Notes: generated from the letters alone by a model not told the origin. A DNA stretch of 64,000 nt from Rhodospirillaceae bacterium (GCA_006969625.1 CP030885.1:3917430-3981429); one strand, 5' to 3'; positions 8,358 through 16,590 are shown, counted from the first letter of the stretch. Numbers and translations: made by a program.

Positions 8358-9446
8358 GTGAGCCTCTCGACCCCTGCCACCACCTCCGAGCGCGCCGCCG
8401 CCGGCCGCAGCGTCGCCGACCCTCAGGTTCAGTCGCGCGCCGTCGCCCTGTGGCTGTTCGGCGTCGCCGCCCTGATCTTCGCGATGGCCGTCATCGGCGC
8501 CATCACGCGGCTGACCGAGTCCGGCCTGTCGATCATGGAGTGGGCGCCGATCTCCGGCGCGCTGCCGCCGCTCGACACGGCCGAGTGGGAGCGTCTGCTG
8601 GCGCTCTACCGCGGCACGGCTGAATACCAGCAGATCAACCGCGGCATGACTCTGGCGGAGTTCCAACAGATCTTCTGGTGGGAGTGGATCCACCGCCAGT
8701 GGGGCCGGCTGATCGGCCTGGCCTTCGCGCTGCCGCTGGCCTGGTTCTGGTGGCGCCGGCGCCTGCCGGCTTGGATCAAGCCCTACCTCCTGGTCGCGCT
8801 CGCGCTCGGCGCCCTGCAGGGCTTCATGGGCTGGGTGATGGTGGCCAGCGGCTTTTTCAGCGAGCGCACCGACGTCAGCCAGTACCGCCTGGTGGCGCAC
8901 CTCTCGCTCGCCGTCCTGATCTATGCCTACCTGATCTGGCTGGGGCTCAGTCTGCTGCGCCCGGCACCGCCGGCCACCGCCAGTCCGCCGCTGCGCGGCT
9001 GGGCGATCGCTTTCTCGCTCCTGCTCGCGCTGACGCTGGTCTCCGGCGGCTTCGTCGCCGGCACCGACGCCGGGCTCACCTACAACACCTTCCCCTTGAT
9101 GGACGGGCGGCTGATCCCGGCCGGCTACGCCCAGCTTCAGCCCTTGTGGCTGAACTGGTTCGAAACCATCGCCGCCGTGCAGTTCAACCACCGTCTGTTG
9201 GCCGTGAGCACGGCCGCGGCGGCGGTGCTGCTGTGGCTAGCGGCGCGGCGCAGCGTGCGGTCGCCGGCGGCGCGCCGGGGCTTCGCGCTGGTCACCGGCG
9301 CCGCCGTGGCGCAGTTCGGGCTGGGTATCGCCGCTTTGTTGTCGGTCGTGCCGATCTGGCTGGGCGCCCTGCATCAGGCCGGCGCCCTGCTGCTGGTCGC
9401 GGCTACGGTCTACCTGCTGCACGGCCTGCGGCGCGGCACCGCCTGA
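8358..9446 (+). CDS. ctaA: Heme A synthase (COX15/CtaA)
   Basis: 362 residues with eight hydrophobic helices, arranged as two similar halves. It converts heme O to heme A for cytochrome c oxidase, in the inner membrane. Family motifs: GAITRLTESGLSIMEWAPI near the start, WEWIHRQWGRLIGLAF with a conserved His, GWVMVASGF, HLSLAV, GGFVAGTDAGLTYNTFP and FNHRLLAV. The GTG at 8358 gives the usual length of the alphaproteobacterial form. It is convergent with an MFS gene 3 bp away. No ctaB or cox genes are nearby. Confidence 0.95.
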   Translation: MSLSTPATTSERAAAGRSVADPQVQSRAVALWLFGVAALIFAMAVIGAITRLTESGLSIMEWAPISGALPPLDTAEWERLLALYRGTAEYQQINRGMTLAEFQQIFWWEWIHRQWGRLIGLAFALPLAWFWWRRRLPAWIKPYLLVALALGALQGFMGWVMVASGFFSERTDVSQYRLVAHLSLAVLIYAYLIWLGLSLLRPAPPATASPPLRGWAIAFSLLLALTLVSGGFVAGTDAGLTYNTFPLMDGRLIPAGYAQLQPLWLNWFETIAAVQFNHRLLAVSTAAAAVLLWLAARRSVRSPAARRGFALVTGAAVAQFGLGIAALLSVVPIWLGALHQAGALLLVAATVYLLHGLRRGTA

Positions 9447-9449
9447 GGC

Positions 9450-10802
9450 TCAGGCTGCCGAACCGCCGATCCCACTGCCCGGCGCCGTCCCCGGTCCGGC
9501 CTGTGCCGCTTCGACCTGGCCGTGCGCTTGAGCCTCGATGTACTCGTCGGCAGCCATCGCGGTGGCGATCGTGGTCGTGCCCTGCGCCAGCGCGACAAAC
9601 TCGCCCTGCTCGTCCAGCGGCACAGCCGCTCTCCTGGTCATGCGGTAGAGCGCGAAAAGACCGATCGCCAGCTGCAGGACGGCGATGACGGCGAAGAAAC
9701 CGCCGGAGCCCAGCGCGCCCATCGCCGCGCCGGCCAAGGGGGGACCCAGGATACCGCCCGCGGAATAGACGAGGTAGAGCGTGGCGGAGGCGGCGACCAT
9801 CTGATCGGGCTGCAGGTGGTCGTTGGCGTGGCTGAGCACCAGGGCATAGAGCGACATACACGTGGCGCCGAACAGTCCGGTAACGGCGAACAGCAGCCAG
9901 CGGTCTTGGGCGCCGAGCCACCAGGCAGCCGCGGCGAAGCCGGCCGCCGCCAGCGTCACCAGCGTGATTACCGTGCGCCGGTCGAAGCGGTCCGACAGGC
10001 GACCGATGGGGAACTGGAGCAGCACCCCGCCGAGAAAGATCACCGAAACGAAGATCGCGATGTCGCCCCCGGTTAGGCCGGCGGCCGTGGCGTAGACCGC
10101 GCTCATGCCGAGCACCGCGCCCTGCGAGACCCCCAGCAGCGCCGATCCGACCACGGCAAGCGGCGAGGAGGTGTAGAGAAAGCCAAGCGAGACGGTTCGC
10201 GGCGCCTCGAAGGTCGGCGCCGGGCTGGCCGACAGCAGCATCGGCACCAGCGAAACCGACAGCAGCACCGAAACCAGGATGAACAGCTCGAAGCCGCCGG
10301 GATCGGACAAGAGCAGCAGGTACTGCCCGGCGGCCATACCGACCATGACGACGATCATGTAGATCGACAGGACCTGGCCGCGAGTTTCGTTGGTCGAGCG
10401 GTCGTTCAGCCAGGACTCGGCCACGATGAACAGCGCCGCCACGCAGAACCCGGTCAGGATGCGGATCGCCGTCCAACTGATCGGCTCGACCAGCAGCGAA
10501 TGCGCCAGGACCGCGACAGAGGCGGCCGAGGCGACGGCCGCGAACACGCGCACGTGGCCGACCCGCTTGACCATCCGCGGCGTCGCCCAGGACCCGGCCA
10601 GGAAGCCGACGTAGTAGCCGGCCATGACGAAGCCGGTGACCGTCTCGTCGAAGCCCTCCAAACCGGCGCGCACGCCGAGCAGCGTCGATTGCAGCCCGTG
10701 GGCGATCATGATCAGAGCGAGGCCGAGGAACAGCGCCCAGGTCGCTCCCAACGCGCCCGCCAGGTAGGAGCGGCCGTGCAACGGCGGGGTGGCAAGCGAC
10801 AT
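9450..10802 (-). CDS. MFS transporter, YcaD-like
   Basis: 450 residues with twelve predicted membrane helices. The N-terminal half has GLQSTLLGVRA, GYYVGFLAGSW, GHVRVFAAVASA and VAESWLNDRSTNETRG, resembling the YcaD branch of the major facilitator superfamily. A loop with GRLSDRFDRRTV is the classic MFS motif A-like loop between helices 8 and 9. The ATG at 10802 is chosen; the in-frame extension upstream is Arg/Pro-rich and unlikely. The substrate is unknown. The hydrophilic C-terminal tail ends in GGSAA. Confidence 0.9.
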   Translation of the reverse strand: MSLATPPLHGRSYLAGALGATWALFLGLALIMIAHGLQSTLLGVRAGLEGFDETVTGFVMAGYYVGFLAGSWATPRMVKRVGHVRVFAAVASAASVAVLAHSLLVEPISWTAIRILTGFCVAALFIVAESWLNDRSTNETRGQVLSIYMIVVMVGMAAGQYLLLLSDPGGFELFILVSVLLSVSLVPMLLSASPAPTFEAPRTVSLGFLYTSSPLAVVGSALLGVSQGAVLGMSAVYATAAGLTGGDIAIFVSVIFLGGVLLQFPIGRLSDRFDRRTVITLVTLAAAGFAAAAWWLGAQDRWLLFAVTGLFGATCMSLYALVLSHANDHLQPDQMVAASATLYLVYSAGGILGPPLAGAAMGALGSGGFFAVIAVLQLAIGLFALYRMTRRAAVPLDEQGEFVALAQGTTTIATAMAADEYIEAQAHGQVEAAQAGPGTAPGSGIGGSAA

Positions 10803-10996
10803 CGGGCCCGGGCTCCCGCAGGGCCGCCCGGGGCCAGCGCAACGGCGGCCGGGTCGGCAGTCTGCCTGATGGCGAAGTCCGCTCGGACGACCGCCGCACC
10901 CGGTGCCCGCAGACGTCCGGGACACTCGCGGCACGGCGCGGCGAATTCAAGCGCATTCTTCATTTTTCATCGTGGAGTGGGTCTTGCCTCCTGCCT

Positions 10997-11100
10997 AAAA
11001 TCGCATTGCGCGTGCGACATTTTTTCAGCCTCATTCCCATAAGGGAGGGTTGCAATCGCCTTTCGATATCCCACATTTTCGCGTACGCAATGCGCATTTT
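10997..11100. repeat. Imperfect 21-22 bp inverted repeat around a lower-GC core
   Basis: AAAATCGCATTGCGCGTGCGA at 10997-11017 pairs with 11079-11100 (the reverse complement begins AAAATGCGCATTGCGTACGC), with a few mismatches and one gap. The 61-bp core contains AAGGGAGGG and short T runs. It could be the stem of an RNA or the ends of a very small decayed element; there is no target duplication I can see. Confidence 0.5.
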
Positions 11101-11298
11101 ATGCTTTGCGGCCGGTTTCGGGCTTCGGCGCCGCTCAGCCGCCGAAAGTCCCCTGCGAGATTGGCCGGGCTCTCCGGGTTCCCCGACCCGCCCGGTCAAT
11201 GCGTCGATCCGTCACTCTGCCGCTGCCCCCCGGCAGTTGCGGAACACCCCGTCCGGCGGATCGGCACCCCTAGCTGAGAGGTTGCTTCGCGGTAACTT

Positions 11299-11330
11299 GA
11301 CGGCGTCGGTCCCCGGCGCCGTCATTTTTC
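11299..11330 (+). terminator. Terminator-like hairpin
   Basis: GACGGCG (11299-11305) and CGCCGTC (11317-11323) form a stem, followed by ATTTTTC. No gene is seen upstream on this strand, so it may end an unannotated small RNA. Confidence 0.4.
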
Positions 11331-11513
11331 TTGTCCGGGGTCGCCTCCGCTCGGATGAGCGAGGCCGTCGGCACGACGGTGCCGCCCATGTTCCGCCGAC
11401 GATCCGTCGGCCCTGTCTGCGGGGCGGACAGTCGCCCACGACGGCGACGGCAAGTCGGGCGCCCCCCCTTGCACCGACGCGCGCTCGACCGGACCCAGCG
11501 GCTTCGTGGCGAT

Positions 11514-12470
11514 CTAGATGTGGAGCCTCAATAGGTTGTTCCTGTCGAAGCCGGGTCGGCTGATTGGCGGTTTGTTCATCAAGCTGGCATGTGGTCGGTG
11601 CCAGTTGTAGGCGTGCGTCCAGGGGCACAGGTCTTGAGCGCGTTGGTCTGATGTTTCGTAGGCTGTGGCATAGGCCCACTCGCGCAGGGCGGTCTGGATG
11701 AAGCGCTCGGCCTTGCCATTGGTTTTGGGTGTGTAGGGTCTTGTGCGGATGTGTTTGAGGCCGAGGCTTCGGCAAGCCTTGGCGAAGGCCTTTGATATGT
11801 AGCAGCTTCCATTGTCGGTCATGACGCGCTCAACGGTGATGCCGAGGCGCCGGTAGTAGCCGACGGCGGCCTTGAGGAAGGCGATGGCGCTCTCCTTTTT
11901 CTCATCGGGCATGGTGTCGGTGAAGGCGATGCGGGAGTGGTCGTCGATGGCGACGTGGACGAACTCCCAGCCGACGCCGCGGCTGTTGGACTGGCCGGTC
12001 CTGTCACCGGTGATGCGGTGTCCGGTGCGCTCGAAGCGTCCGAGCTTCTTGATGTCGAGGTGGATCATCTCGCCGGGTCTTGCACGTTCGTAGCGCCTGG
12101 GCGGTTCGGCCGGCTCCAGGGCCTTGAGCTTGTTGAGGCCACAGCGCTTGAGGACGCGGCTGACCGTGGCCGGCGAGACGCCGAGCTCGGCGGCGATCCG
12201 CCGGCTTGTCCAGCGTTGCCGGCGCAACGCCTCGATGCGGCTGATGGCCTCTTTGGAGGTCGGTTGATTGAGTCGGCGCGGCCTGGAGGGTCTGTCGCGC
12301 AGCCCCGGCTCTTCCTCTGCCTGGAAGCGTCGGACCCATTTGCGAACGGTCTTCGAGGTGACGCCAAAGGCGGCGGCGACATCGCACAAGGGCTGGCGAT
12401 GAACGAGCACGCGGCGGACCAGATCGGCTCGACTGCGTGGCGTCAAACGGGCATTCTCATGGCTGTTCAT
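11514..12470 (-). CDS. IS481-family transposase, copy 1
   Basis: 318 residues. The ATG at 12470 follows GGAAGGAGG at five bases. An N-terminal helix-turn-helix region (DVAAAFGVTSKTVRKWVRRF and a second HTH with AAELGVSPATVSRVLKR) precedes an rve-type DDE catalytic core: D in HLDIKKL, D in VMTDNGS and E in TNGKAERFIQ. The stop codon TAG is supplied by the flanking CTAG of the target, outside the element, so the last residue depends on the neighbouring base (Ile here, Thr in copy 2). It looks intact and active. Confidence 0.95.
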   Translation of the reverse strand: MNSHENARLTPRSRADLVRRVLVHRQPLCDVAAAFGVTSKTVRKWVRRFQAEEEPGLRDRPSRPRRLNQPTSKEAISRIEALRRQRWTSRRIAAELGVSPATVSRVLKRCGLNKLKALEPAEPPRRYERARPGEMIHLDIKKLGRFERTGHRITGDRTGQSNSRGVGWEFVHVAIDDHSRIAFTDTMPDEKKESAIAFLKAAVGYYRRLGITVERVMTDNGSCYISKAFAKACRSLGLKHIRTRPYTPKTNGKAERFIQTALREWAYATAYETSDQRAQDLCPWTHAYNWHRPHASLMNKPPISRPGFDRNNLLRLHI

Positions 12471-12556
12471 CCGGGCCTCCTTCCGGGAGAGTCTGAAATC
12501 TCGCAATTCCAGCTTCCTCGGTTCGGTCCGGATGGACAACCTGCTGAAAGCTCACA
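11519..12556 (-). mobile_element. IS481-family insertion sequence, copy 1
   Basis: About 1038 bp. The left end TGTGGAGCCTCAATAGGTTG and the right end (read inward TGTGAGCTTTCAGCAGGTTG) are imperfect inverted repeats beginning TGTG. Both flanks carry CTAG (TCTAGA left, CCTAGG right), as expected for IS481 relatives that prefer NCTAGN targets. It contains one transposase gene, and the second copy at 57748-58785 is nearly identical and in the same orientation. Its right end is 112 bp before the cca start codon. Confidence 0.9.
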
Positions 12557-12668
12557 CCTAGGTCGCCACCCGAGACCGCCTGAGCCGAGTGCAGCCTGCG
12601 CAACCCACCGAGCCGGCCGCGCAGGACGTTTCCCCGGCGCGGCCGGCTGCACTACCCTCGCGCCTGAA

Positions 12669-13892
12669 ATGGAACGGCCGGCCAGCGAGATCGCACCCCA
12701 GGACTGGATGACCGCGGCGCCGACGCGCGCGGTGCTGGCGGCGCTGGCGGCCGGCGGCGCCGAGGCGCGCTTCGTCGGCGGCTGCGTGCGCGACGCCCTG
12801 CTCGGCCGGCCGGTGCGCGACATCGACATCGCCACGCCGGCCGCGCCCGAACGGGTAATGGCGCTGCTGCGGACCGCCGGGCTGAAGGCGGTGGCGACCG
12901 GCCTGAAGCACGGCACCGTCACCGCCGTGGCGGAGCATCGGCCCTACGAGATCACCACCCTGCGCGAGGACGTCGAGACCTTCGGGCGCCACGCCACGGT
13001 CGCCTTCACCGCCGACTGGCGCGCCGACGCAGCGCGCCGCGACTTCACCATGAACGCGCTGTCCTGCGACGCTGCGGGCGCCGTCTACGACTACTTCGGC
13101 GGCCTGGCCGACCTGCGTGCCGGCCGGGTGCGCTTCGTCGGCGACGCCGCCCGGCGCATCGCCGAGGACTATCTGCGCCTGCTGCGCTTCTTCCGCTTCC
13201 ATGCCCACTACGGCCGCGGCGCGCCGGACCCGGAGGGCCTGCGGGCCGCCGTCGCCGCCGCGCCGCACCTGATCCGGCTGTCGCAGGAACGGGTGCGCGC
13301 CGAGCTGCTGCGCCTGCTGGAGGCGCCCGATCCGGTGCCCACGCTGGACATCATGATCGCGCACCGCATCCTGGAAGAGGAGCTGCCGGAGGAAGGCTCG
13401 ACCGCGCCGCTCGCGCGCCTGCTGCGGCTGGAGCCGGGTCCGCCGGATGCCCTGCTGCGCCTGGCCGCACTGGTGGAGACCGACCGGCGCGGCGCCGACG
13501 CCATCGCCGAGCGCCTGCGCCTGTCGAACGCCGAGCGCGCGCGCCTGGAGCTGCTGACCGACCCGCCGTTGCCGGTTGCCGCCAAGCTGCCGCCGGAGGC
13601 CCTGCGCCGCGCCTGCTACCGGCTCGGCAAGGCCGCGGTCGCCGACCTGCTGCGCCTGAGCGCCGCCCGCCGCGGCGAGTACTCCGGGCTGGACGCGGCC
13701 CTGGCGGTGGTGGCGGCCTGGGACCCGCGGGCCTTCCCGCTGAAGGGGCGCGACCTGCTGGCGCTGGGCGCCGCCAAGGGGCCGGCGTTGGGCGCCCTGC
13801 TGGACGAACTGGAAGACTGGTGGATCGCCCGCGACTTCGCGCCGGACCGCGCGGCCCTGCTGGAGGAGGCGCGGCGCCGGCTGGCCGCCTGA
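12669..13892 (+). CDS. cca: CCA tRNA nucleotidyltransferase
   Basis: 407 residues. It adds or repairs the 3' CCA of tRNAs using CTP and ATP. Class II signature at the start: RFVGGCVRDALLGRPVRDIDIAT contains the G-G-x-V-R-D and D-x-D metal-binding motifs; later RRDFTMNAL and DYLRLLRFFRFHA are the nucleotide-binding and neck motifs. ATG at 12669 precedes MERPASEIAPQDW. The IS481 element ends 112 bp upstream, so the native promoter or an upstream operon partner may have been displaced; expression could now depend on IS sequence. Confidence 0.95.
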   Translation: MERPASEIAPQDWMTAAPTRAVLAALAAGGAEARFVGGCVRDALLGRPVRDIDIATPAAPERVMALLRTAGLKAVATGLKHGTVTAVAEHRPYEITTLREDVETFGRHATVAFTADWRADAARRDFTMNALSCDAAGAVYDYFGGLADLRAGRVRFVGDAARRIAEDYLRLLRFFRFHAHYGRGAPDPEGLRAAVAAAPHLIRLSQERVRAELLRLLEAPDPVPTLDIMIAHRILEEELPEEGSTAPLARLLRLEPGPPDALLRLAALVETDRRGADAIAERLRLSNAERARLELLTDPPLPVAAKLPPEALRRACYRLGKAAVADLLRLSAARRGEYSGLDAALAVVAAWDPRAFPLKGRDLLALGAAKGPALGALLDELEDWWIARDFAPDRAALLEEARRRLAA

Positions 13893-13911
13893 CCGCCTGC
13901 TTGGTCCGGCC

Positions 13912-14337
13912 TTACTGCGGCCAGGCGCAGCCGGCCTGCATCAGGCCGAGGATGGTATGCAGGTTGGCGTCCGCCTGGCGGCCCGCGTCCTTCAGGTAGC
14001 GCGCCTGGGTGCGGTAGGCCTCCGCCTCCAGCAGGCCGAAGCAGCGCACCTCGGCCGGGCGACCGGCGGCGAACTGCAGGGCGTGCACCAGTTCGTGCAC
14101 CAGGTAGCTGCGCCCCAGGGGGCTGCCGAGGTCGAGCGTCTCGTCGATCGAGATGACGTGGCGCGCCGGCTCGTAGAGCGCCGCCACCTGCCGCCCGGCC
14201 GCCGAGGCCCCGCCGGCGGCGAAGACGGCGTTCAAGTCTGCTGCCGAGGCGCGTTCCACCTGCGGCGCCTGCTCCAGGGCCGGGTAGCCGGTCGCCTGGC
14301 CGGCCCAGAGCAGCAGCGCCGCGACGATCTCCTTCAT
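13912..14337 (-). CDS. Small secreted zincin-like metallopeptidase-type protein
   Basis: 141 residues from the ATG at 14337, beginning with a short hydrophobic signal-like segment (MKEIVAALLLWAGQATG). SYLVHELVHALQF contains HExxH, the zinc-binding motif of zincin metallopeptidases; the later EAEAYRTQA supplies a plausible third ligand Glu. Such small proteins are often listed as domains of unknown function. Substrate unknown. It is convergent with cca (20 bp gap). Confidence 0.75.
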   Translation of the reverse strand: MKEIVAALLLWAGQATGYPALEQAPQVERASAADLNAVFAAGGASAAGRQVAALYEPARHVISIDETLDLGSPLGRSYLVHELVHALQFAAGRPAEVRCFGLLEAEAYRTQARYLKDAGRQADANLHTILGLMQAGCAWPQ

Positions 14338-14545
14338 CGCTCCGTCCCTCGCCTTGCCAAGCGGCGAGTGTGACGGATGCGTTACAAGAGGCACAACCGG
14401 TGCGCCCTCGACGGAAACGACTACACCGGGCGGCTGCGCGTTTGTGCCGCAGGCGTGGCCTAGGCTGAATCGACATTCAGGGATTCACGAGGGTGGGCGA
14501 GGTGTGATTCACAGGGCTCCAGATTCGTTTGTCTGGAGCCCTTGG

Positions 14546-14932
14546 ATGTCCCGACCCAAGCGTTACGAGCTGAGCCCTGAACAATGGGAGCGGATCAAGG
14601 ATTTGCTGCCCGGCAAGCCGGGCGATCCGGGGCGGTCGGGCGCGGACAATCTGACCTTTGTGAACGGGGTGCTCTGGGTCTTGCGATCCGGGGCGCACTG
14701 GCATGACCTGCCCGAGCGTTACGGCAAGTGGAAGACGGTGCACAAGCGCTTCACTCGCTGGGCCAGGGCGGGCGTGTGGGAGCGCGTGTTCGCGCATCTG
14801 ATCCGCGATCCGGACAACGCCTATATCAGTCTTGATTCCAGTCTTGTGCGCGCACACCAGCAGGCGGCCACCGGCAAGGGCGGCGGCCAAAAAGGGGGGA
14901 CCAGGCTCTGGGGCGTTCGCGCGGCGGACTGA
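14546..14932 (+). CDS. IS5-family transposase, N-terminal ORF (orfA)
   Basis: 128 residues: MSRPKRYELSPEQWERIKDL, then LRSGAHWHDLPERYGKWKTV, and SLDSSLVRAHQQAA, which carries the first catalytic Asp of the IS5/IS427 DDE transposase. It ends at TGA shortly after an A5/G6 run (near 14889), the kind of slippery place where IS427-type elements make a fused product by frameshifting. Confidence 0.8.
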   Translation: MSRPKRYELSPEQWERIKDLLPGKPGDPGRSGADNLTFVNGVLWVLRSGAHWHDLPERYGKWKTVHKRFTRWARAGVWERVFAHLIRDPDNAYISLDSSLVRAHQQAATGKGGGQKGGTRLWGVRAAD

Positions 14933-15328
14933 CCACCAAGATCCACATGGCCGTCGACGCCCTGGGCCGGCCGCTCAAGCTGATCCTCACCCCCGGCCAG
15001 CGCGGCGACGCGCCGCGTCCTGGCCGACAAGGCCTACGACTCCAACGCCATCAGGGCACTGGTCGCAGAAGGGCACTGGTCGCAGAAGGGCACTGGTCGC
15101 AGAAGGGCACTGGCCGCAGACCTCGGCGCCGAGACGGTGATCCCCTGCAATCCGACCCGAAAGCGGCTCATCGCCTATGACGCAGAAGCCTATAAGATGA
15201 GAAACACGGTCGAGCGACGCTTCAACAAACTCAAGCACTTCCGCCGCATCGCCACGCGCTTCGACCGACGCGCCGTCCACTTTCTCAGCTTCCTGCAGAT
15301 CGCCGCCGCCATGCTCTGGATGCGCTGA
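14933..15328 (+). pseudogene. IS5-family transposase, C-terminal part, frame-broken
   Basis: The continuation TTKIHMAVDALGRPLKLILT is in frame 1 up to about 15005, then the reading moves to frame 2 with VLADKAYDSNAIRAL, ETVIPCNPTRK and NTVERRFNKLKHFR (catalytic Glu region) to the stop at 15326. A piece corresponding to the loop after GQRGDAP seems deleted. A 51-bp in-frame expansion made of 17-bp repeats sits right after AIRALVA, inside the catalytic domain. Confidence 0.8.
15054..15120 (+). repeat. 17-bp tandem repeat, four copies
   Basis: GGGCACTGGTCGCAGAA is repeated at 15054, 15071 and 15088, and once more from 15105 with one change. Three extra copies add 51 bp, that is 17 codons, so the transposase frame continues through it. 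Confidence 0.95.
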
Positions 15329-15341
15329 ATGTCGAGTCAGC

Positions 15342-15743
15342 CTAGCCCGCCAGGGCGGCGCGCCAGGCACAGAGCACGCGGCGCAGCAGCGGCAGATCGA
15401 TCCGGCAGTCCGACGGCCCGCCCTCCGACCGGGCGCGGATCAGGGCGACGGGCCGCATCAGCCGCAGGCTGAAGGCGTTGCCGTCGCGCTGATAGCCGGC
15501 GACGCCGCCGGCCGCCACGCGGTCGAGCTGCGCCAGCACCCGGTCGATCCCGGCGAGACCGCCCTGCAGGTCGCTTTCCAGGAAGCCGGCCAAGGCCTCG
15601 TAGCCCGGCTCGGCCTGCAGCCGCGGCAGGCGTCCGGGCGCCGGCGGCGGCAGGATCCGCAACGGCAGTTCGGGCGGCGGCGACAGCCAGGGCGGCTGCG
15701 TCGCCACCCTCGGATCGCGCCCCGGCGCCCCGCCTTCGCTCAT
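15342..15743 (-). CDS. Small protein overlapping EndoU-like gene, candidate immunity protein
   Basis: 133 residues, no recognised domain, no signal peptide. The ATG at 15743 overlaps the stop of the EndoU-like gene in ATGA, so the two are translationally coupled. It has a Pro-rich N-terminal third (PPWLSPPPELPLRILPPP) and a helical C-terminal half with FLESDLQGGLAGIDRVLAQL. The lack of a signal peptide fits a cytoplasmic role that neutralises the enzyme before export. The IS5-like element is inserted at its stop codon without changing it. Confidence 0.65.
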   Translation of the reverse strand: MSEGGAPGRDPRVATQPPWLSPPPELPLRILPPPAPGRLPRLQAEPGYEALAGFLESDLQGGLAGIDRVLAQLDRVAAGGVAGYQRDGNAFSLRLMRPVALIRARSEGGPSDCRIDLPLLRRVLCAWRAALAG

Positions 15744-16288
15744 TCCCGCGCCCCTTCGACGTAGACCGGCCAAGCAGTGTTGATTCGCCCGGCCTGGGGA
15801 TGCGCGTCGGGTAGCAGCCAGCCCTCGACCTCGAAGCCCCGGCCCGACTCGCCGCGCCACTTGTCGCGCGTGTCCGCGGAGTCGCGATAGGCGGCCAGGA
15901 TGACGGCCAGCACCTCGGCCGGCGTCATCGTATCGGGGAAGAAGCTCGAGAACTTCTCGTCGGCCGCCTGCCAGCCGCTGGCCGGCCGGCGCACCGCGAC
16001 CCGCGCGGTGTAGACGCCGAGCGCATTCGGGCCGTCCTCGATCTCGACGACGCGGGCGTTCGGCGGCTCGCGGCCGCCGGGGCGGGCGTGGAAGCCCGTC
16101 GGCCGCCCGCGGCTGTTGATCTCGCCGCAGAAGATGTGGGTCAGATTGACCGGCGGCCGGGTTGCCGACCACTGGACCTGCGGACGCTCGCAATCGATCT
16201 CCAGCGCCGCGGCCGGCGCCGCCAGCCACAGCAGGAAAAGCAGGCCGCAGAGCGCCGCCGCACCCGCGATGTCCCTCGATCGCCGCAT
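15740..16288 (-). CDS. Secreted EndoU-like ribonuclease domain protein, candidate toxin
   Basis: 182 residues. A clear signal peptide of about 28 residues (ending in APAAA) precedes a bare EndoU-type domain: NLTHIFCGEI has the first His, GRPTGFHARPGG the second His, and NALGVYTARVAV the conserved Tyr-Thr strand; KFSSFFPDTMT follows. Bacterial EndoU domains are metal-independent RNases used as toxins in contact-dependent inhibition and other systems, usually at the end of very large proteins. Here the domain stands alone behind a Sec-type signal. The next gene overlaps it by 4 bp and may be its immunity protein. Confidence 0.75.
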   Translation of the reverse strand: MRRSRDIAGAAALCGLLFLLWLAAPAAALEIDCERPQVQWSATRPPVNLTHIFCGEINSRGRPTGFHARPGGREPPNARVVEIEDGPNALGVYTARVAVRRPASGWQAADEKFSSFFPDTMTPAEVLAVILAAYRDSADTRDKWRGESGRGFEVEGWLLPDAHPQAGRINTAWPVYVEGARE

Positions 16289-16348
16289 CCTCGCCTCGCG
16301 TCCACCCTCACGCGATCGGCAGGATAGCGCGTTCTGCCCAGGCTTGCG

Positions 16349-16462
16349 TCAGGTGACTTGCGGGACGACCGCGCGTCGGCCCTCCTGCTCCGCCTTCCTG
16401 GCTTCGTCCTGGATCGCCCGCAAGAGCGCCAGCAGGACCAGGGTGTTGACCGTGGCGTCCAT
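16349..16462 (-). CDS. Small hypothetical protein, 37 residues
   Basis: The ATG at 16462 follows AAGGAG at eight bases, giving a short helical peptide, MDATVNTLVLLALLRAIQDE followed by a basic/acidic tail. The first half is hydrophobic enough to be a membrane-associated helix. It lies between the EndoU-like gene and the acyl-CoA synthetase, on the opposite strand to the latter. Not recognised. Confidence 0.4.
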   Translation of the reverse strand: MDATVNTLVLLALLRAIQDEARKAEQEGRRAVVPQVT

Positions 16463-16590
16463 CAGCCTTGCTCCTTCCTTCGCCAAGGACGACCCGACAC
16501 GATTCAGACGGCGGGTCGCGCGCGGCGTGACGGAATTGGCGAGAGGCGGCCCGCTGGTGTATGGGAGGGACCGGGCAGGAGGAACGGGAA

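Larger units (their letters stand above)
10803..11518. other. Intergenic region without a supported gene
   Basis: About 700 bp upstream of the MFS gene up to the first IS481 copy. The open frames here have Arg/Pro-rich shadow composition and no ribosome site. Part of it (10955-11110) is clearly less GC-rich than the surroundings and holds an imperfect long inverted repeat; a terminator-like hairpin follows at 11299. A small RNA gene is possible but not demonstrated. Confidence 0.5.
14463..15342 (+). mobile_element. IS5-like (IS427-type) insertion sequence, decayed
   Basis: About 880 bp. The ends GGCTGAATCGACATTCAG (14463-14480) and its inverted copy ending at 15342 differ at one base. A TA duplication flanks both ends (14461-14462, 15343-15344) within CTAG. 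It contains a transposase in two frames, with an extra frame break and a tandem expansion, so it is probably dead unless an intact relative acts in trans. Confidence 0.85.

Noticed and set aside
7065-9191. 708-codon minus-strand frame across a hypothetical gene and heme A synthase
   Set aside because: Shadow frame; overlaps two genes with clear protein features and has Arg/Asp/Gly-rich random composition.
11006-11563. 185-codon plus-strand frame in the intergenic region before IS481 copy 1
   Set aside because: Runs into the IS, Arg/Pro-rich, no ribosome site, no recognisable motif.
14880-14935. Programmed frameshift giving a functional IS5 transposase
   Set aside because: Even if slippage at the A5/G6 run occurs, a further frame break near 15005 and the 51-bp expansion downstream make a functional product unlikely.
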